A program made the position numbers and the translations under genes. Below, piece after piece: positions 24,066-36,602 of a stretch of DNA of 64,000 nucleotides; the first letter of the stretch is position 1; the number at the start of each line of letters is the position of its first letter. A model generated the notes under the pieces. The model saw only the letters and a program-made list of their open reading frames with translations. It had not been told where the DNA came from and searched no databases. The stretch is from Dromiciops gliroides (lineage: Eukaryota; Chordata; Mammalia; Microbiotheria; Microbiotheriidae): contig NC_057864.1 in NCBI RefSeq assembly GCF_019393635.1, positions 496,138,716-496,202,715 of the forward strand, read 5' to 3'.

Positions 24066-26506
24066 CAGGAAGCAGAGCATTCAAGCTCTGGGTGACAAAC
24101 AGCCGGAGAAAATGCCTGGAGCAGGGGGAGGAGCCTTAGATGGGAGGTCATAGAGCGCCAAGACTAGAGAGGGCGGAAGGGGTCCGGGAGGCCATAGGGA
24201 GCCACTGGAGTTTACTGAGTTGGGGAGTGCCGTGGGGACCCCTGCGCTTTAGGCTGAGTGGAGAATGGGCTGGAGTGGGCAGAGCCTGGAGGCAGGCAGA
24301 TCCCCTCCCCCCAACAGCTCTTGCCACAGTCCCGGTGTGAGGTAACCAGGGTGGGGCAGTGCCAGAGGAGGAAGCAACAGGTCATGGCACCATATTGGAT
24401 TGAGGGGTGAGAGTGAGGAGTCCAGGGTGACTCCCAAGTTGGGAGGGTAGGTGAGGGTTGGGGGAAGTCGATAAGATGTCTGTGTCGAGCAGGATCTGTC
24501 TGGGCAGAAACTTGAATTGTGTGTCCCCAGAGCTGCCCCTTTTCCTTCTGTGGCCCTTCCTGCCTCTTACTTGGTCGTGAACCTTCCCCTCTCCATAAAT
24601 TCTTCCGCGAGCCTCTGGTTTGTCCGTGCTGTCCCTATGAGTGTCCGTGTGGTGGGAGATGTCGAGACCCCGTTTCTGCCAGGCTGCTCTCCCCACAGCT
24701 GGTCTTATCCAAGCCGGGTGCCGTGTTCGTGTACTTCTTCTTACCCAGGCCCGCGCGGTCTGGATGATGACAGCTTTGTCATTGAGTTTAAGATCCAGTG
24801 CTGGCCAACCCCTTCCTCCCCACTGCGTTGCCCACAATTCCCTAGGAGCTCCTGACCTTTTACTCCACTAGATGCAGACTTTTATCCCTTTTTTGGCTCT
24901 CGAGGGCAAGCTGGTTGGTAGCCCAGGATAAGTCAGTTGCTTTGGACGCTTTGGCTCTGCCCTCCTGCCCCCTGACCCTGGGGCTGTCCTCTCAAGGTAG
25001 CTTCTCCCTGGCCTCCCGCCCAATGCTCTTGCGTAAGCTTTGGGTGATGAGACTGAGGGGGAGCGGAGGGGGGCAGTTCCCGTTTTTGGTCAAGTCTTCT
25101 CGCCCAAGCCGGAGTGCAGGCTCCCTGTCAACATCACCCCCAGGTCGGGGCCCAGCGGAGTTCTGTAAAATGACAGTGATGTGGAAAGCAGGAAGGAGAA
25201 GTGGGCCCAGCCCCGAGTGCAGGCCAAGCTCTCGACCTTCCCAAGAGGTCATGGGAAGAGGGAGGGCCCAGGCCTATAGGCAAGGTCACTCCCTTTCTCC
25301 CAGGACCTGGAAGGGAGCCAGGCATCTGCCCTTAGTGGTGGGCACAGGGGAGAGGGGTGCTGGGAAGGAGGGCGTCTGAGGAGGAAATTCCCCAGGTCAA
25401 AAAAAAGCCAAGCGCTTCCAGCAGGCCTGCGCCTTGGGTGTGCCTGCCCGGCCCCCACCTCGCCTGCTTGGACGTGCAGGAGCTGAGGCCATGCACGGAG
25501 CTCGGAACTGGCTCTTGGCCCGGTGGCCGGGCCCTTCCCAGGGCCTGGGTCTAGGGGATCCCAAGGGCTTCAGACAAGTCAGGCCTGGCCGGCTGAGTGT
25601 GCGTGCCAGTCCTGCTTGCCTTTTGTGGAGAGCCTCAGCCCCTTGGTACTTACGGAGTTAAAGGTTTTATGCAGCTAAAAAGAAGGAGTCCAGGGAAGAA
25701 AGAGATGCAGGCCTGGCATGCCCGAGGCACTCCTGTCTGCTGGGCAGCCTGGCTTTCTCCAGGTTCAGTGCCACAGACATTGACTCGGCTCCCACTGGGT
25801 GCTGGGTGCTGCGCCCAAGGGCATGGGAAGATGCTAAGGGGGTCAGGCACTCACTACCTGAAGAAACCCTGGGAAACCATGTAGACTCATTCATATGGGG
25901 AACTCTCCTCTGGCAGAACACCTGTGGGGGCTGCACCTGGGCAAGGGCCCACCTGGGCTTCCTAGGGAAGTTGGGCAAGAGAATGTAGCAAAGCAGTGTG
26001 GTAGAAAGCCTGTGTGAAAGCTACCAGGACAGAGAAGGTCTGGGTGAAACAAAGAATGGCCCAGCAGTCAGAAATGGGTACTCACTGCTAGCAGGCCATC
26101 TCCAGAGCTTCTCCCCACACCTAATTTATCGCCATGGTGACAAGGGGGCGCATTGCCTGTGATGAGCAAACGTGAAGGCCAAGGGACACCCCCCAAAAGG
26201 AAGTTGTTACCCCTCTGAGACTTTCCCAATCCTGTCACTCCTCCCCCTACATTACTTTGTCTTGTTTGAGGAACGGTTCTAGGGCTAGACTGGACACTCC
26301 TGGAGGGTCGTGGTTACTGGTTGACTGGAAGGAGATCTGCACACTTTCACACACAGTCCAGTGGAAGCCATAGACAGAGGAATAGAGGAAAGATGGGGTG
26401 ACCGCCTGAGAATGGGAAGTTCCCTTTGGCATGGGGAGGGGAAGCCTAGGTGCTTGTCACGTTCCTGAGAGGCCAGGGGGATTTTTTTTTTCAATGATGG
26501 TCCTGA

Positions 26507-26664
26507 GGGCAGCTAGGTGGCACAGTGGATAAAGCACCAGCCTTGGAGTCAGGAGGACCTGAGTTCAAATCCAGCCTCAGACACTTAACACTTATTAGCT
26601 GTGTGACCCTGGGCAAGTCACTTAACCCCAATTGCCTCACAAAAACCCCCCCAAAAAAAACAAA
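26507..26664 (+). mobile_element. Marsupial tRNA-derived SINE
   Basis: A full copy with tail aaaaacccccccaaaaaaaa. The target duplication caatgatggtcctga is perfect, which suggests a fairly young insertion. Confidence 0.95.
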
Positions 26665-27169
26665 CAATGATGGTCCTGACCTTGGGGGTTGTCTCTGTCT
26701 CCTTGCTCCAGTCAGGGAGAAGCTGCTCCTGACTGACTTTCCGGCTAAAGATTTTTCTCTTTCCTACAGCATGTCTGTCCTGAGGTCTAGTCGGTCGGTC
26801 CTGTCAGCCTGGCACCTTTGGTTTTGCTTCTCACAGGAGAATCTGCTGCTGATTTCTCCTAAGCCCCGTGATGCCACCCGGTATCACGGGGAAGGAGAGG
26901 TGGGCGGCTTGTTGTGTGATGGTCGCAGGAAGCTCAGAGGGCTGTGAGTGACCCCATCTGACAGGCGGGCACCAGAGAGGCCTCATTCCCCTTTGCTCTG
27001 GTCGTGAGCACGACACACAAAGGTGCTGTTTGATGGCCAGGGTGTTTCTGAGCTGGTTCTGCAGCAGCTACTGGTCTGTGCTGAGTGTTTGGTCAGCAGG
27101 GGGCCCTTCTGGCCTTGGGCTGGGCTCAAGGACCACCTCCACATGAAGGGCCCCCTGAGCTTCACACAC

Positions 27170-27245
27170 ACCCCCCATCCCCAGCTGTTCCTGCCCTCCC
27201 TGCCCCATCCCCAGCTGTTCCTGCCCTCCCTGTCTCACCCCCAGC
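27170..27245 (+). repeat. Short tandem duplication of about 30 bp
   Basis: ccccatccccagctgttcct followed by gccctccctg occurs twice, plus a third partial copy. Confidence 0.85.
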
Positions 27246-30200
27246 CATTCAAACTCTCTCTCAGGCCCCAAAATCCCATGGATTCATTCCAGCATGCTCG
27301 GCTGAGCCCCACTTGTGTACAGGTTGTCTCTGCCTTGCCTGGAATGTAAGCTGCTTGAAGCTGGGAGCTTGATCTTTGCACCCCAGAGTCTTGTTCAAGG
27401 CCTAGCGCATAGTAGGTGATTGTTGGCTGGCTGACCAAACAAAATGGAGTTGAGCAGAGACATACAGAGTCTCACAGGGGGTTCAAAAGCTCTTTCCCAA
27501 GGCCACGCCCCGGGGGGGGGGGGGGCGGCGGCCTGGCCAGCCTCAGTTCACCTGGTGGCAGCTTCTCTGGGAGGATTCCCATAAAGCCAGGGCTCTGAAG
27601 GTGTGATGGACCCCTGAAGGGTAGGGGCCAGGACAGCCTCTCACTAATGGACAGCCTTGGCTGGGTCACCACGCCCAGCGAGCCTGCAGCCCTCCTTGGG
27701 GACCAGCCTGGGGGAGCAGCCAGGTCTTAGCTAGAGTCTGGGGGGCCCCAGGAGAGGCCCCCATCAGACACTCTGGGGGGGGGCAGACCCACTTTCCTTG
27801 AGTTCCCTTGTTCAGCAGGAGCCCCAGGCAGGCACTGGAGGAGGTGCCCTCCTTGTCCAGGGGCCAGGCATGGGGGGAGAGCCCTGTCTGTGTGCGGCAT
27901 TCCCCTGCTGGGCCCCTGCATCGCAGAGGGTTGCCTTGTTTAACCAGGCTGAGTCCCCTAAAAGGGTTAGCAGGCCCAGCTAGGCGGGCGCTGGGCTGGA
28001 CCTGAAGTTACAAAATCAATTATTTGTTTTGGGCTTTGAGTCTCTGGCCTTGGACTGGTGGGCTAAGCCCCAGGCATACAGGGAGCGAGAAGGTCAGGGG
28101 GGGACCCTGACAGGCCAGCTGTCCAAGGAGCTTGGCCTTGCCCTTTGGGCCTGGGAGGGCAGAATCAGAGCAGCTGGAGGGGCTCCCTGAGGTTTGAGAA
28201 CGAGAAAACCTTGGCTGCTCCCTGCACGATCTCAAGGGCTCCACCTTGGGAGGGCTGCTACCAGCCCTTAAGCAGAGGCTGGGCCACACCTTGGCAGGGC
28301 ATCCCAGGGAGCCAAGTTCCAGCGTGGTGGTGGTCATTAGGCCCCTGAGGGGCTGGGACCTGGTCAGCTTTTGGCAACTCTGCCAAGTGTTCTTCTGTCT
28401 TAGGAGAAATGCCCCTGGCAGAATTTGGAGAAGGGGCCAGGGACAGAGGCAGCCCTGTGTGAGTGCGCCTGCATACGTATGTCTATGGGAGGGAGGCCGA
28501 GGGCTGGGTGCCAAGCTGGACCCTTGGCAGGACTTTGATGCTGGGAAAGAGGCACGTCCTGGCTCCCCAGGACCCCCTGCTCCCCTGGATGTTGGGCTGG
28601 GCACAGGACTAGAATGCGGGTGCCAGGCTTTGGGCGCTGGTCAGGGCACTGGGTGAGCCTCCTCAGCCCCAGGCACAGCCACCGTCCATCCGGCCCTGCT
28701 TCAGAGCCTCTGCTCCAGTTTGCGGGAGAGGGTTTCCATCCATGCTCCCCACCCCCATCCCTCCAGATCAGACCTGGGGGAGCACAGCCTCTATTCTGAG
28801 CCAGGCTGGGCCCCAGACAGCCCACACATCTACCTCCAGACTCGTGCCCCACCCCCAGCAAGACCTTCAAGAACACAGCAGGGTCCCCCTTCCTGCCCCC
28901 TGACAAGTAAGGGACAAAAGGGGACTCAGTGCCCAGTATCAACAACTTTCCACAATTCGTTCTTCAGACAGACTGGCTGCATGGGTGGGAGACAGAGCTG
29001 GCCAAATGCAGAATGGACTGCCTTGGAAGATAGTGAGCTCCCCATCAATGAGGTATTCAAGCAGTTATTCTACCTGTAGTAGAGGAGCTCGGTGCCCCAG
29101 AGGTCTAGTCCAGCTCAGTCTTGGCAGTCCTCAGTGGGGGCAGGAACGAGGGGCTCCTGGGGCCTGCGACATGCCTGTCCTCCCCCTGCCTCTCCCAACG
29201 CTGGGGGGAGGGGTGCAGCTTCCTCTTCCCTCCCCCGCCCACACTACTTTCTGGGCTCCACTTCCTCTGTGTTTGGGTGATACCAAGCCAGCCCTCTGCA
29301 GAGGGCCGAAGCACAGTCCTGCCTCTGGCTAGAGTCTGTCTAAAGCAGGCCCCCTCCAAGCCGGGAGCTTGGCTGGCTGCGAGCTGGGAAGAGAGGAGCC
29401 ACTCAGGTAAGACTGGGGGGGCCAGGGGTGATGGGGGGAGCCCCAGTCCCCAGAGGGGCTGCCCCAGGGAGGGGGGGCCGGTGGATGGGTGCCCTGCCAC
29501 AGGCAACATGGTAGAGGTGCCAGCCAGTGCCCACCTTGGCCTGCCCCAAAAGAGGCGAATCCTCCCCGGGGGAGGCAGGGGGATGGCTGCTCCCAGGGCC
29601 TGTGAAGAATCCTGCTCTGGGTGGTCAGCGGGCCCTCCAGCCTCACCCTGGGACGCCAAAATGTGAGATTCAGCCTCTGCCCAGGCAGTCATCCTGCTGG
29701 CTTCTCCCCGGCTGCTTCCCCTCGAATTGGGCTGGGGGGTGGGGGGCAATAGGAGATGGCACCAGCAGCCTTGAGGCCAGAGGGAGGGGGTGGTACCCAG
29801 GACCTTCAGCCTATCACTTGTGGAAGTATCTTGGGTCTGCCTCAGAGACCTGCCAGGAGAGGCTGAATCTCAAAAGAGCCCTCACCTTATCATAGGTGTG
29901 ATCAAGGCCAACGCCTTGTTTTTACATGTAGGGAAACTGAGGCCACCCAGAGTGGAAGCCCAGGTGGCAGGGAGGGGCGTCGACCAAAGTCACCCCCAAG
30001 ATGTGAGCAGTGGGGAGGGGGATGCACAGCCAGAGGTGCCCAGTGGCCCTGGCCTGGGCCTTGGAACAGGCCCCCCTCCATGGCTTCCCTAATGGATGAG
30101 ACTGACTCGGGGAAGCGTGGGCCTCTGCATGTGCTCCCTTGGGGAGATCCACACTGGTCAGCGCCTGCTGTGGCCATGGGGCCCTGCACTAGGCCCCACC

Positions 30201-30611
30201 CTGTGGTGGGCAGTTCCTGCCACAACAAGACTGCCTCTCCTTGGCTGCCAACTCCTGGTCTCCCCAGCCTCTGCTCTAGGCTCCCAGGTCCCCAGTGTCT
30301 CAGTCGCCAACAAGTTGCGCCCTGGCGCGGGTGGCCCAGGAAGGCCTCATCTTACAGAGGAGGAAGCAGGCATCTGGCTGAGAACCAGCATCCACACATC
30401 CCCAGGTCCTCTCCAGACAGCCCATGCTGCCTCCAGGGCTGGGCAGTCCAGAGCTCCTGCCTTCAAGTGATTTCTCAAGCCTCAGTCACTTCCTCTTGGG
30501 ACCAGCAGAGAGGGCAGCAGAAAACAACTAGGGGCCAGGCCTGAGACCCAGCCTGGGGGGGCAGAGTTGGCCCCATGTGTCTGGAGCTGGGGGTGAAACT
30601 TGTTTCATGCT

Positions 30612-31371
30612 CTGAATCCCTCTGGAGAAAGGCAGAAGTCTGACACTGGTGCTTGGCACACAGTAGGCCCACTTTAGTTCTTTAAGGGCAGAAGGCCCCT
30701 GGGTGTTCCTGGGGCTGAGCCCCATGGAGGACGAGGAGAGTTGGGAATTCTCAAGGCCTTATTCACCAGCAGCCCCCCCACCCCTACCCCCTCCAAAGTT
30801 TGCTGACACCCTGGGAGGTACCCACTGCAGGGGTCCTGAACTCCCAGACAGCGCTTTCAGTCCAACCTTCACTGGCTCCCACGGCCAACAGGCTCAAGCC
30901 CAACATCTGATGCTGGCCATCATAGCTTATCCTCCCTTTCACTCCAAACCCTGGGACTTAGCCAGACGGGTCCAGGCAATGCCAAACACGGTTACCAGGG
31001 ATGCCACCTACATTCCTGCCTCGGAGCCTTTGCTTAAGTCATTGCCCCTCTCCAAACACAGCCCCTCTTCCTCCTCTCCCTTCCAGGCCAAGGTCAGGGC
31101 CCCGTTCTCTGGAAAGGCTTCCGGGAGAGCCTGCAGAGGTGGCAGGGCAGCCTGTGGGGAGGATGCCCGAGGAGCCCAGAGCTGAGAAGACTCTGGCTGT
31201 GGGCCAGGACGTGGGGAAGCCTGAGGACAGAACCAGGAAGCACTCGACAGCAGGAAAGAGAGGGGGCTGCCCGGGAAGGGGGGGAGCCGCTTGTCGCTCG
31301 AGGTCTCCAAGCAGAGGGCCTCTGGAGCTGTCTCACCCCCTCCACGGCCCTTAGCACCAGGTGTTCAGCCT
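30612..31371 (+). repeat. Left arm of a 760-bp inverted repeat
   Basis: This arm is the reverse complement of 31806-32565; paired positions always sum to 63177, so there is no gap. In the stretches compared, only one difference was seen (c/t in ctccacggcc versus ctccatggcc, a CpG-type transition). Similarity stops sharply at both ends. The arm holds unique-looking sequence plus a short MIR-like stretch at its outer end. Confidence 0.95.
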
Positions 31372-31805
31372 CCTTTGAAGCCTCCTTTCTCGGGAATCAC
31401 AGAGGCTCAAGCAGCCCCACCTGGGAAGCTGGGGAGGAGGCAGGAAGACCCCGAGGCCCAGCACTCGAATCAGGGGACTGGTCCAAGCTCACACAGCAGT
31501 GTGACAGCACTGGCCCTGAGAACCTTCCCAGGCCCTTCATAAAGGGCATGCCCCTCCCCCTCACTCAACTCTCTCCAGCCCCAGGTGCAGCCACTGGTGG
31601 CTGCAGTGACCCTCAGGTGCTCCCTCAGAGGAGCTTGAGCCTCAGGAGTGTCGGCCACCTCAGGTCCACCGACCATGGAGACCTGTCTGTCTGTCTGACA
31701 AAGGAGGAGGGTGCTCTGGAGGCCAGAGGCCCAACATCCTCCGGGTTCTCCAGCCCTGCATGGCAGAAGGGTGGGCACAAGACTCCTGGCCCTCCTGAGG
31801 CCTAC
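31372..31805. other. Spacer between palindrome arms
   Basis: 434 bp of sequence with no similarity between its own two halves. It includes a weak MIR-like stretch near 31455-31500 (ggactggtccaagctcacac). No gene is recognised. Confidence 0.6.
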
Positions 31806-32565
31806 AGGCTGAACACCTGGTGCTAAGGGCCATGGAGGGGGTGAGACAGCTCCAGAGGCCCTCTGCTTGGAGACCTCGAGCGACAAGCGGCTCCCCCCCT
31901 TCCCGGGCAGCCCCCTCTCTTTCCTGCTGTCGAGTGCTTCCTGGTTCTGTCCTCAGGCTTCCCCACGTCCTGGCCCACAGCCAGAGTCTTCTCAGCTCTG
32001 GGCTCCTCGGGCATCCTCCCCACAGGCTGCCCTGCCACCTCTGCAGGCTCTCCCGGAAGCCTTTCCAGAGAACGGGGCCCTGACCTTGGCCTGGAAGGGA
32101 GAGGAGGAAGAGGGGCTGTGTTTGGAGAGGGGCAATGACTTAAGCAAAGGCTCCGAGGCAGGAATGTAGGTGGCATCCCTGGTAACCGTGTTTGGCATTG
32201 CCTGGACCCGTCTGGCTAAGTCCCAGGGTTTGGAGTGAAAGGGAGGATAAGCTATGATGGCCAGCATCAGATGTTGGGCTTGAGCCTGTTGGCCGTGGGA
32301 GCCAGTGAAGGTTGGACTGAAAGCGCTGTCTGGGAGTTCAGGACCCCTGCAGTGGGTACCTCCCAGGGTGTCAGCAAACTTTGGAGGGGGTAGGGGTGGG
32401 GGGGCTGCTGGTGAATAAGGCCTTGAGAATTCCCAACTCTCCTCGTCCTCCATGGGGCTCAGCCCCAGGAACACCCAGGGGCCTTCTGCCCTTAAAGAAC
32501 TAAAGTGGGCCTACTGTGTGCCAAGCACCAGTGTCAGACTTCTGCCTTTCTCCAGAGGGATTCAG
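31806..32565 (-). repeat. Right arm of the 760-bp inverted repeat
   Basis: Mirror partner of 30612-31371, separated from it by a 434-bp spacer (31372-31805). Near-total identity means recent duplication, ongoing gene conversion or an assembly artefact. Confidence 0.95.
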
Positions 32566-32784
32566 GGGCTGGCCACGGGCCTGGGGCTCCATGCAGGAGG
32601 AAAGGGAGGAGGAGGAGGAAGGGGAGGGGGAGCACCCCTGGATCAGTGCTCAGGAAAGACTTGCATAGGGATGGAAGGGATGGGACAAGATGTGGACAGT
32701 GTGTAGCCATTGATGGTGTGGAGGGGGAGCAGAGCCCCTGTTGGAGGCCATGTCACAGACCCCAAGGGCTCAGCTGCAAACCCC

Positions 32785-32905
32785 CTCATAATACAGAAGA
32801 GGAAGCAGACCCAGAGAGAAGGAAGTGACTTGCCCAAGTCACAGGGTTAGTCTGTAGCAGAGGTGAGATTTGAACACAGACCCTATAGCACCGAGTCCCA
32901 CCCTC
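32785..32905 (-). mobile_element. MIR-type SINE remnant beside the palindrome
   Basis: It contains gtgacttgcccaagtcacag and gagatttgaacacagaccct. It lies about 220 bases outside the right palindrome arm. Confidence 0.6.
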
Positions 32906-33277
32906 TTCCTGTTTTCTGCCATGCTGCTGCTCAGGCCCTGACCTCTCTCACACTTATTCAGAGATTGCTTATCTGACCACAATAGTTCCCCAGAGCACAG
33001 CCTCGACCCACCCAGGAAGTGAGCAAGAAGCAGGCCCAGCCACTGCCTCCCCCTCCCCCCCCATTAATTAATTAGCTCCTGCCTTCAGTCGGTGCCTTGC
33101 AAACTGGCTCCTGGACTTAGGGCCTATTGACTCTTCATTTAAACGCTAACAAGTGAGATGGCTGGCTTCCCTACTCATGTTCCCATGGCAACAGTGAATT
33201 AGAAGGGGGTGAGGTGGACTGGATCCTGGAGGCCCAGAGACATCAACGACAGACAAAAGCAAAGGACCAAACAGATC

Positions 33278-33305
33278 CGTCTGTCTGTCTGTCTGTCTGT
33301 CTATC
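33278..33305 (+). repeat. (TCTG)n short microsatellite
   Basis: Roughly six ctgt repeats followed by ctatc and a ccctct tract. Confidence 0.9.
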
Positions 33306-33499
33306 ATCTCTCCCTCTCCCTCTCCCTACCCCCCAGCAAAAGTGGGCAGGGGAACTTGAAGAGGACTTGGCCTGAGGCCCCAACCCAGGTCCAGCTGGGC
33401 ATCTGCGAGGCCAGGGGGTGCCACGTCCAGCATCCCTTGCTGACCACAGCTCAGCGAGTTAAAAGAAAAGCCTGGGCCCCTGTGGGTGTTGGTGCCTTG

Positions 33500-33640
33500 G
33501 GTTCTACTCCTTCCCACCTGGGTGACCTTGGACAAGTCACTTTTCTTCCTGGGCCTCAGTTCCCTTATCTGTAAAATGAGGGTTAGGTTCCATGTCCCCT
33601 GAGGTCCCTCCTAGTGCCAGGCCTTCTATGACTTAACTTC
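33500..33640 (+). mobile_element. MIR-type SINE remnant
   Basis: It contains gtgaccttggacaagtcact and cagttcccttatctgtaaaa followed by the MIR core tail. Confidence 0.7.
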
Positions 33641-33744
33641 TTGCAAGTTCCTTCACTGATATCAATTGCCACTCACCCTATGACTGGGAATAAGTCACCG
33701 AATCCCAAACCCAATGTGGCCTTCCATGGGGCAAGGCCATGGTG

Positions 33745-33925
33745 GTTCGCTGGCTGTGGAGTCAGGAAGGCCTGAATTCAAATCCAGGTTCAGGCACTTC
33801 ATAGGTGTGTGACCCAGGGCAAGCCACTTCTCTGCTCTCTGCCTCAGTTTCCTCAGAGTAAATGAGGGATAACAACGCCCCTCTCACGAGGTGGATGTGG
33901 AGAGAACAGCACGGTGCCTGCCACC
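33745..33925 (+). mobile_element. MIR-type SINE remnant
   Basis: It contains gaattcaaatccaggttcag, gtgacccagggcaagccact and cagtttcctcagagtaaatg, then a decayed core. Confidence 0.7.
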
Positions 33926-34318
33926 TGTTCCCTCTCTCCCCAAGCCCAGAGTCCCTGAGGCTGCTCAGACAGCAGGGGTCTGCCCCTGACCCCACACTGG
34001 CCTCTCAGCCAGGTGCTCCTGCCCCCGAGACTCCCGTCTTTAGGCAGCACTAGGGCAGGCTGGATGGTGCTAACCCCCTTTGGTCTCCCCTGGCGAGAAG
34101 GATGGCTCAGCACAGAGATAAGGCAGGCAGGTCTGTTCCTTGTGACTTGGTGTCCAGCCACAGGCCTGGGAAAACGGGAAAACAAGCAGCTGTCTGCTCA
34201 GCCAATGCCTCTGTTAGCCAGCATGAAACCCAGGGCATCAGGGAGGAGAAGCCGCCCCAGAAACCCCACTCCTGCCCAAGCAAGGCTGGACAAGGCCAGT
34301 GTGGGGCTAGGAGGGGGG

Positions 34319-34748
34319 CGCTGGCCAGGTCATTCAGGAGCGTTGGCACTGTCCGTCCTCAGGGCACTGGCCAGGTCATTCAGGAGCGTTGGCCCTGCGT
34401 GTTGGCCAGGTCATTTGGGAGTGTTGGCACTGTTTGGCCTCAGGGCACTGGCCAGGTCACTCAGGAGCATTGGCACCATTCATCCTCAAGGCACTGGCCA
34501 GGTCACTCAGGAGCGTTGGCCCCGTCCATCTGCGTAGCCCTGCGTGTTGGCCAGGTCACTCGGGAGCATTGGCACCGTCCGGCCTCAGGGCACTGGCCAG
34601 GTCATTCAGGAGTGTTGGCCCCGTCCGTCCGCGTAGCCCTGCGTGTTGGCCAGGTCACTCAGGAGCGTTGGCACTGTCCGTCCTCAGGGCACTGGCCAGG
34701 TCACTTGGGAGCATTGGCCCCGTCCGTCCACGTAGCCCTGTGTGTTGA
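34319..34748 (+). repeat. Minisatellite with alternating 46-bp and 55-bp units
   Basis: About nine units share the core ctggccaggtcaytcaggag followed by cgttggc. The 46-bp form ends with gtccgtcctcagggca and the 55-bp form with gtccgcgtagccctgcgtgtt. Units differ by a few substitutions each. The array sits between SLX9 and ITGB2. Confidence 0.9.
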
Positions 34749-36538
34749 CCAAAGGTGTCCAGAGTCCCTGGGAGTTTGCTCTGTTCCTGCATTGGCTCAA
34801 GGGAGGCGGTGGCCCATCCTCTCCTGTGCGTGCACCATCATCCTTCACATATCCTCGCGTTTCTCATCCTATTTGGAGGATCCCAGTTGTCTTCCTCCAG
34901 GCTTATTCCTGGCCAAGGTAAGATGGCTTCCAAGGTCACAGCTGCTCTGGGTCTTGAGGAGTCTCAGAGTCCATTGGGGGCCCCCCTGTTCCCCAGATGA
35001 AGGTCTCCTTTGTCGTCCCCTCCCCACTGCACAGACACAAACCCGGGCACTTGAGTGTCTTGTCTGTCTCTGCCCCCTCACCATTCTGACCACACAGGCA
35101 GAGATGGTCTCTGCTGGGCAGACGTGGTCATCCTTGAGTCTGCAGCTGAGGTTTGGCATTCGTGGGACTAGAAGTGAATCCACCTCCCATTTGTGGTAAG
35201 GTGTCCTGGTGAGAGATCCTGGTAAGAGATGCCACTGCCCCAACCAGATCCAATTTACGGATGGGAAAACTGAGGTGGGAAGAGGCTGGCTGTCTCTGCC
35301 CTGGGTCACGCAGTGAGTGAGAACGAGTGTGGCTCATACCCTCCATGTCGGAAGCACAAACAGGCTAGAAGCCAGTGTATTCATTGCTATCAGTCTGTAT
35401 CCAAGCCTTTCTTCTAGGAGGGAGATTCCAAGTGATGTGTTTAGTCCCCAGGGTGCGAGCAGGATGGGAGTCTGTGTGCCGGGGCCTCTGCCCTCCTGCT
35501 CCCCTCCCTGGCTGGCCCCCACGTCTGGGCACGGTGGGGTGTTGACCAGCTGCGGGCAGGATAGCCGTCCTCGGCTGTTCAGCACTGCCACACACAGGAT
35601 GAGTGGACTTGCTCTGCCTGGCCTCAGAGGCAGGAGGAGGGTGAGAAGCGGGCAGGAAAGCAGACTCAGCCCAACCCAAGGCCATGAGCCATCAAAGAGT
35701 GGGAGGCTCCCCTTGGCAGGAGGGCATGGTTGGTCAGGTCCTCAATGCTGGGCACATGGGGGGAGTGTGTGTGGGCAGGGATGAGCCCTCTCTGGTTCAG
35801 TGTTTGTGATCGGGTAGAAAGGCCGGGGGCCGGGGGCCTCACTTGGAGGGCCCTTGGTAAAGAAAGGCCCTGAAAGCTTGCTCGAAGGCAGAGGGAGAGT
35901 GTCCGCTCCCTGGCCTGGTGTCTGTGCCTCAGGCTGCTCAGACTAGCAGCCGCTTCTGGCCACTTCTCCAGCACTGGCCCTGCTCATCTTTGATCTCTCT
36001 AGCAGCTGGCTGGGTGTGAGAAGGATCCTCAGGATGTCCCATATTAGTGGTGAGGAGCCTCCTTTCATGGGGCTGCCTTCTTCTCTTGAGGCCTGGGGGC
36101 CAGTGACCTTTGAAAAGAGAGAATCTGGGATAAAATTGTAATGGCTTCATCAAGATGAAGTGCAGGCTTCACATGGTTGGCCAATTGTGGCAGGCAGCAC
36201 AGTGTGCTGGGAAGGGCCCTGAATGTATGGATGGGAGCGAGCTGGATTCAAATCCTGCCTCTGACAGAAACTAGCTGTGCCTCAGGACATTTGTCCTGTC
36301 AAATGTCAGTGATCCCTGTAGTATCCGCCCCACAGGGATTTGGTCAGGCTGCAGTGAGATTGGCCCTCAGAGGCCATCAAGTTGACCCATTTTGTAGACG
36401 AGGAAACTAAGGCACAGTTGTCCTGGTAGTAAAGGTGTGAGAAGGGTCTTCCTGACGCCAAGTTTAGTGGTCTGTGCATGGTGCCATGCTGCCTACCATC
36501 TTTGCTGGGACATCGGCCCACGTGGTCGTGTGTGCGCG

Positions 36539-36540
<2 letters not shown>

Positions 36541-36598
<58 letters not shown>
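36541..36598 (+). repeat. (TG)29 microsatellite
   Basis: An uninterrupted TG run, flanked by gtgtgcgcgca and tgcgtgc, all alternating purine-pyrimidine. Confidence 0.98.

Positions 36599-36602
<4 letters not shown>

Larger units (their letters stand above)
19552..30611. other. Intergenic or ITGB2 upstream region
   Basis: Contains the SINEs listed separately and short simple repeats. No protein exon is recognised. The untranslated first exon and promoter of ITGB2 may lie here or nearer 40 kb, but no decisive motif was seen. Confidence 0.5.

Noticed and set aside
30703-32474. Identical 160-residue open frames in opposite orientations
   Set aside because: They are mirror images created by the palindrome arms; there is no domain and no sign of expression. 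The repeat is the signal, not a gene.
34319-34748. Possible CRISPR-like array
   Set aside because: Eukaryotic context, adjoining units with no unique spacers; a minisatellite.
34102-35199. 365-residue open frame on the plus strand
   Set aside because: Most of it is the minisatellite translated in shifting frames; there are no domains and no splice context.
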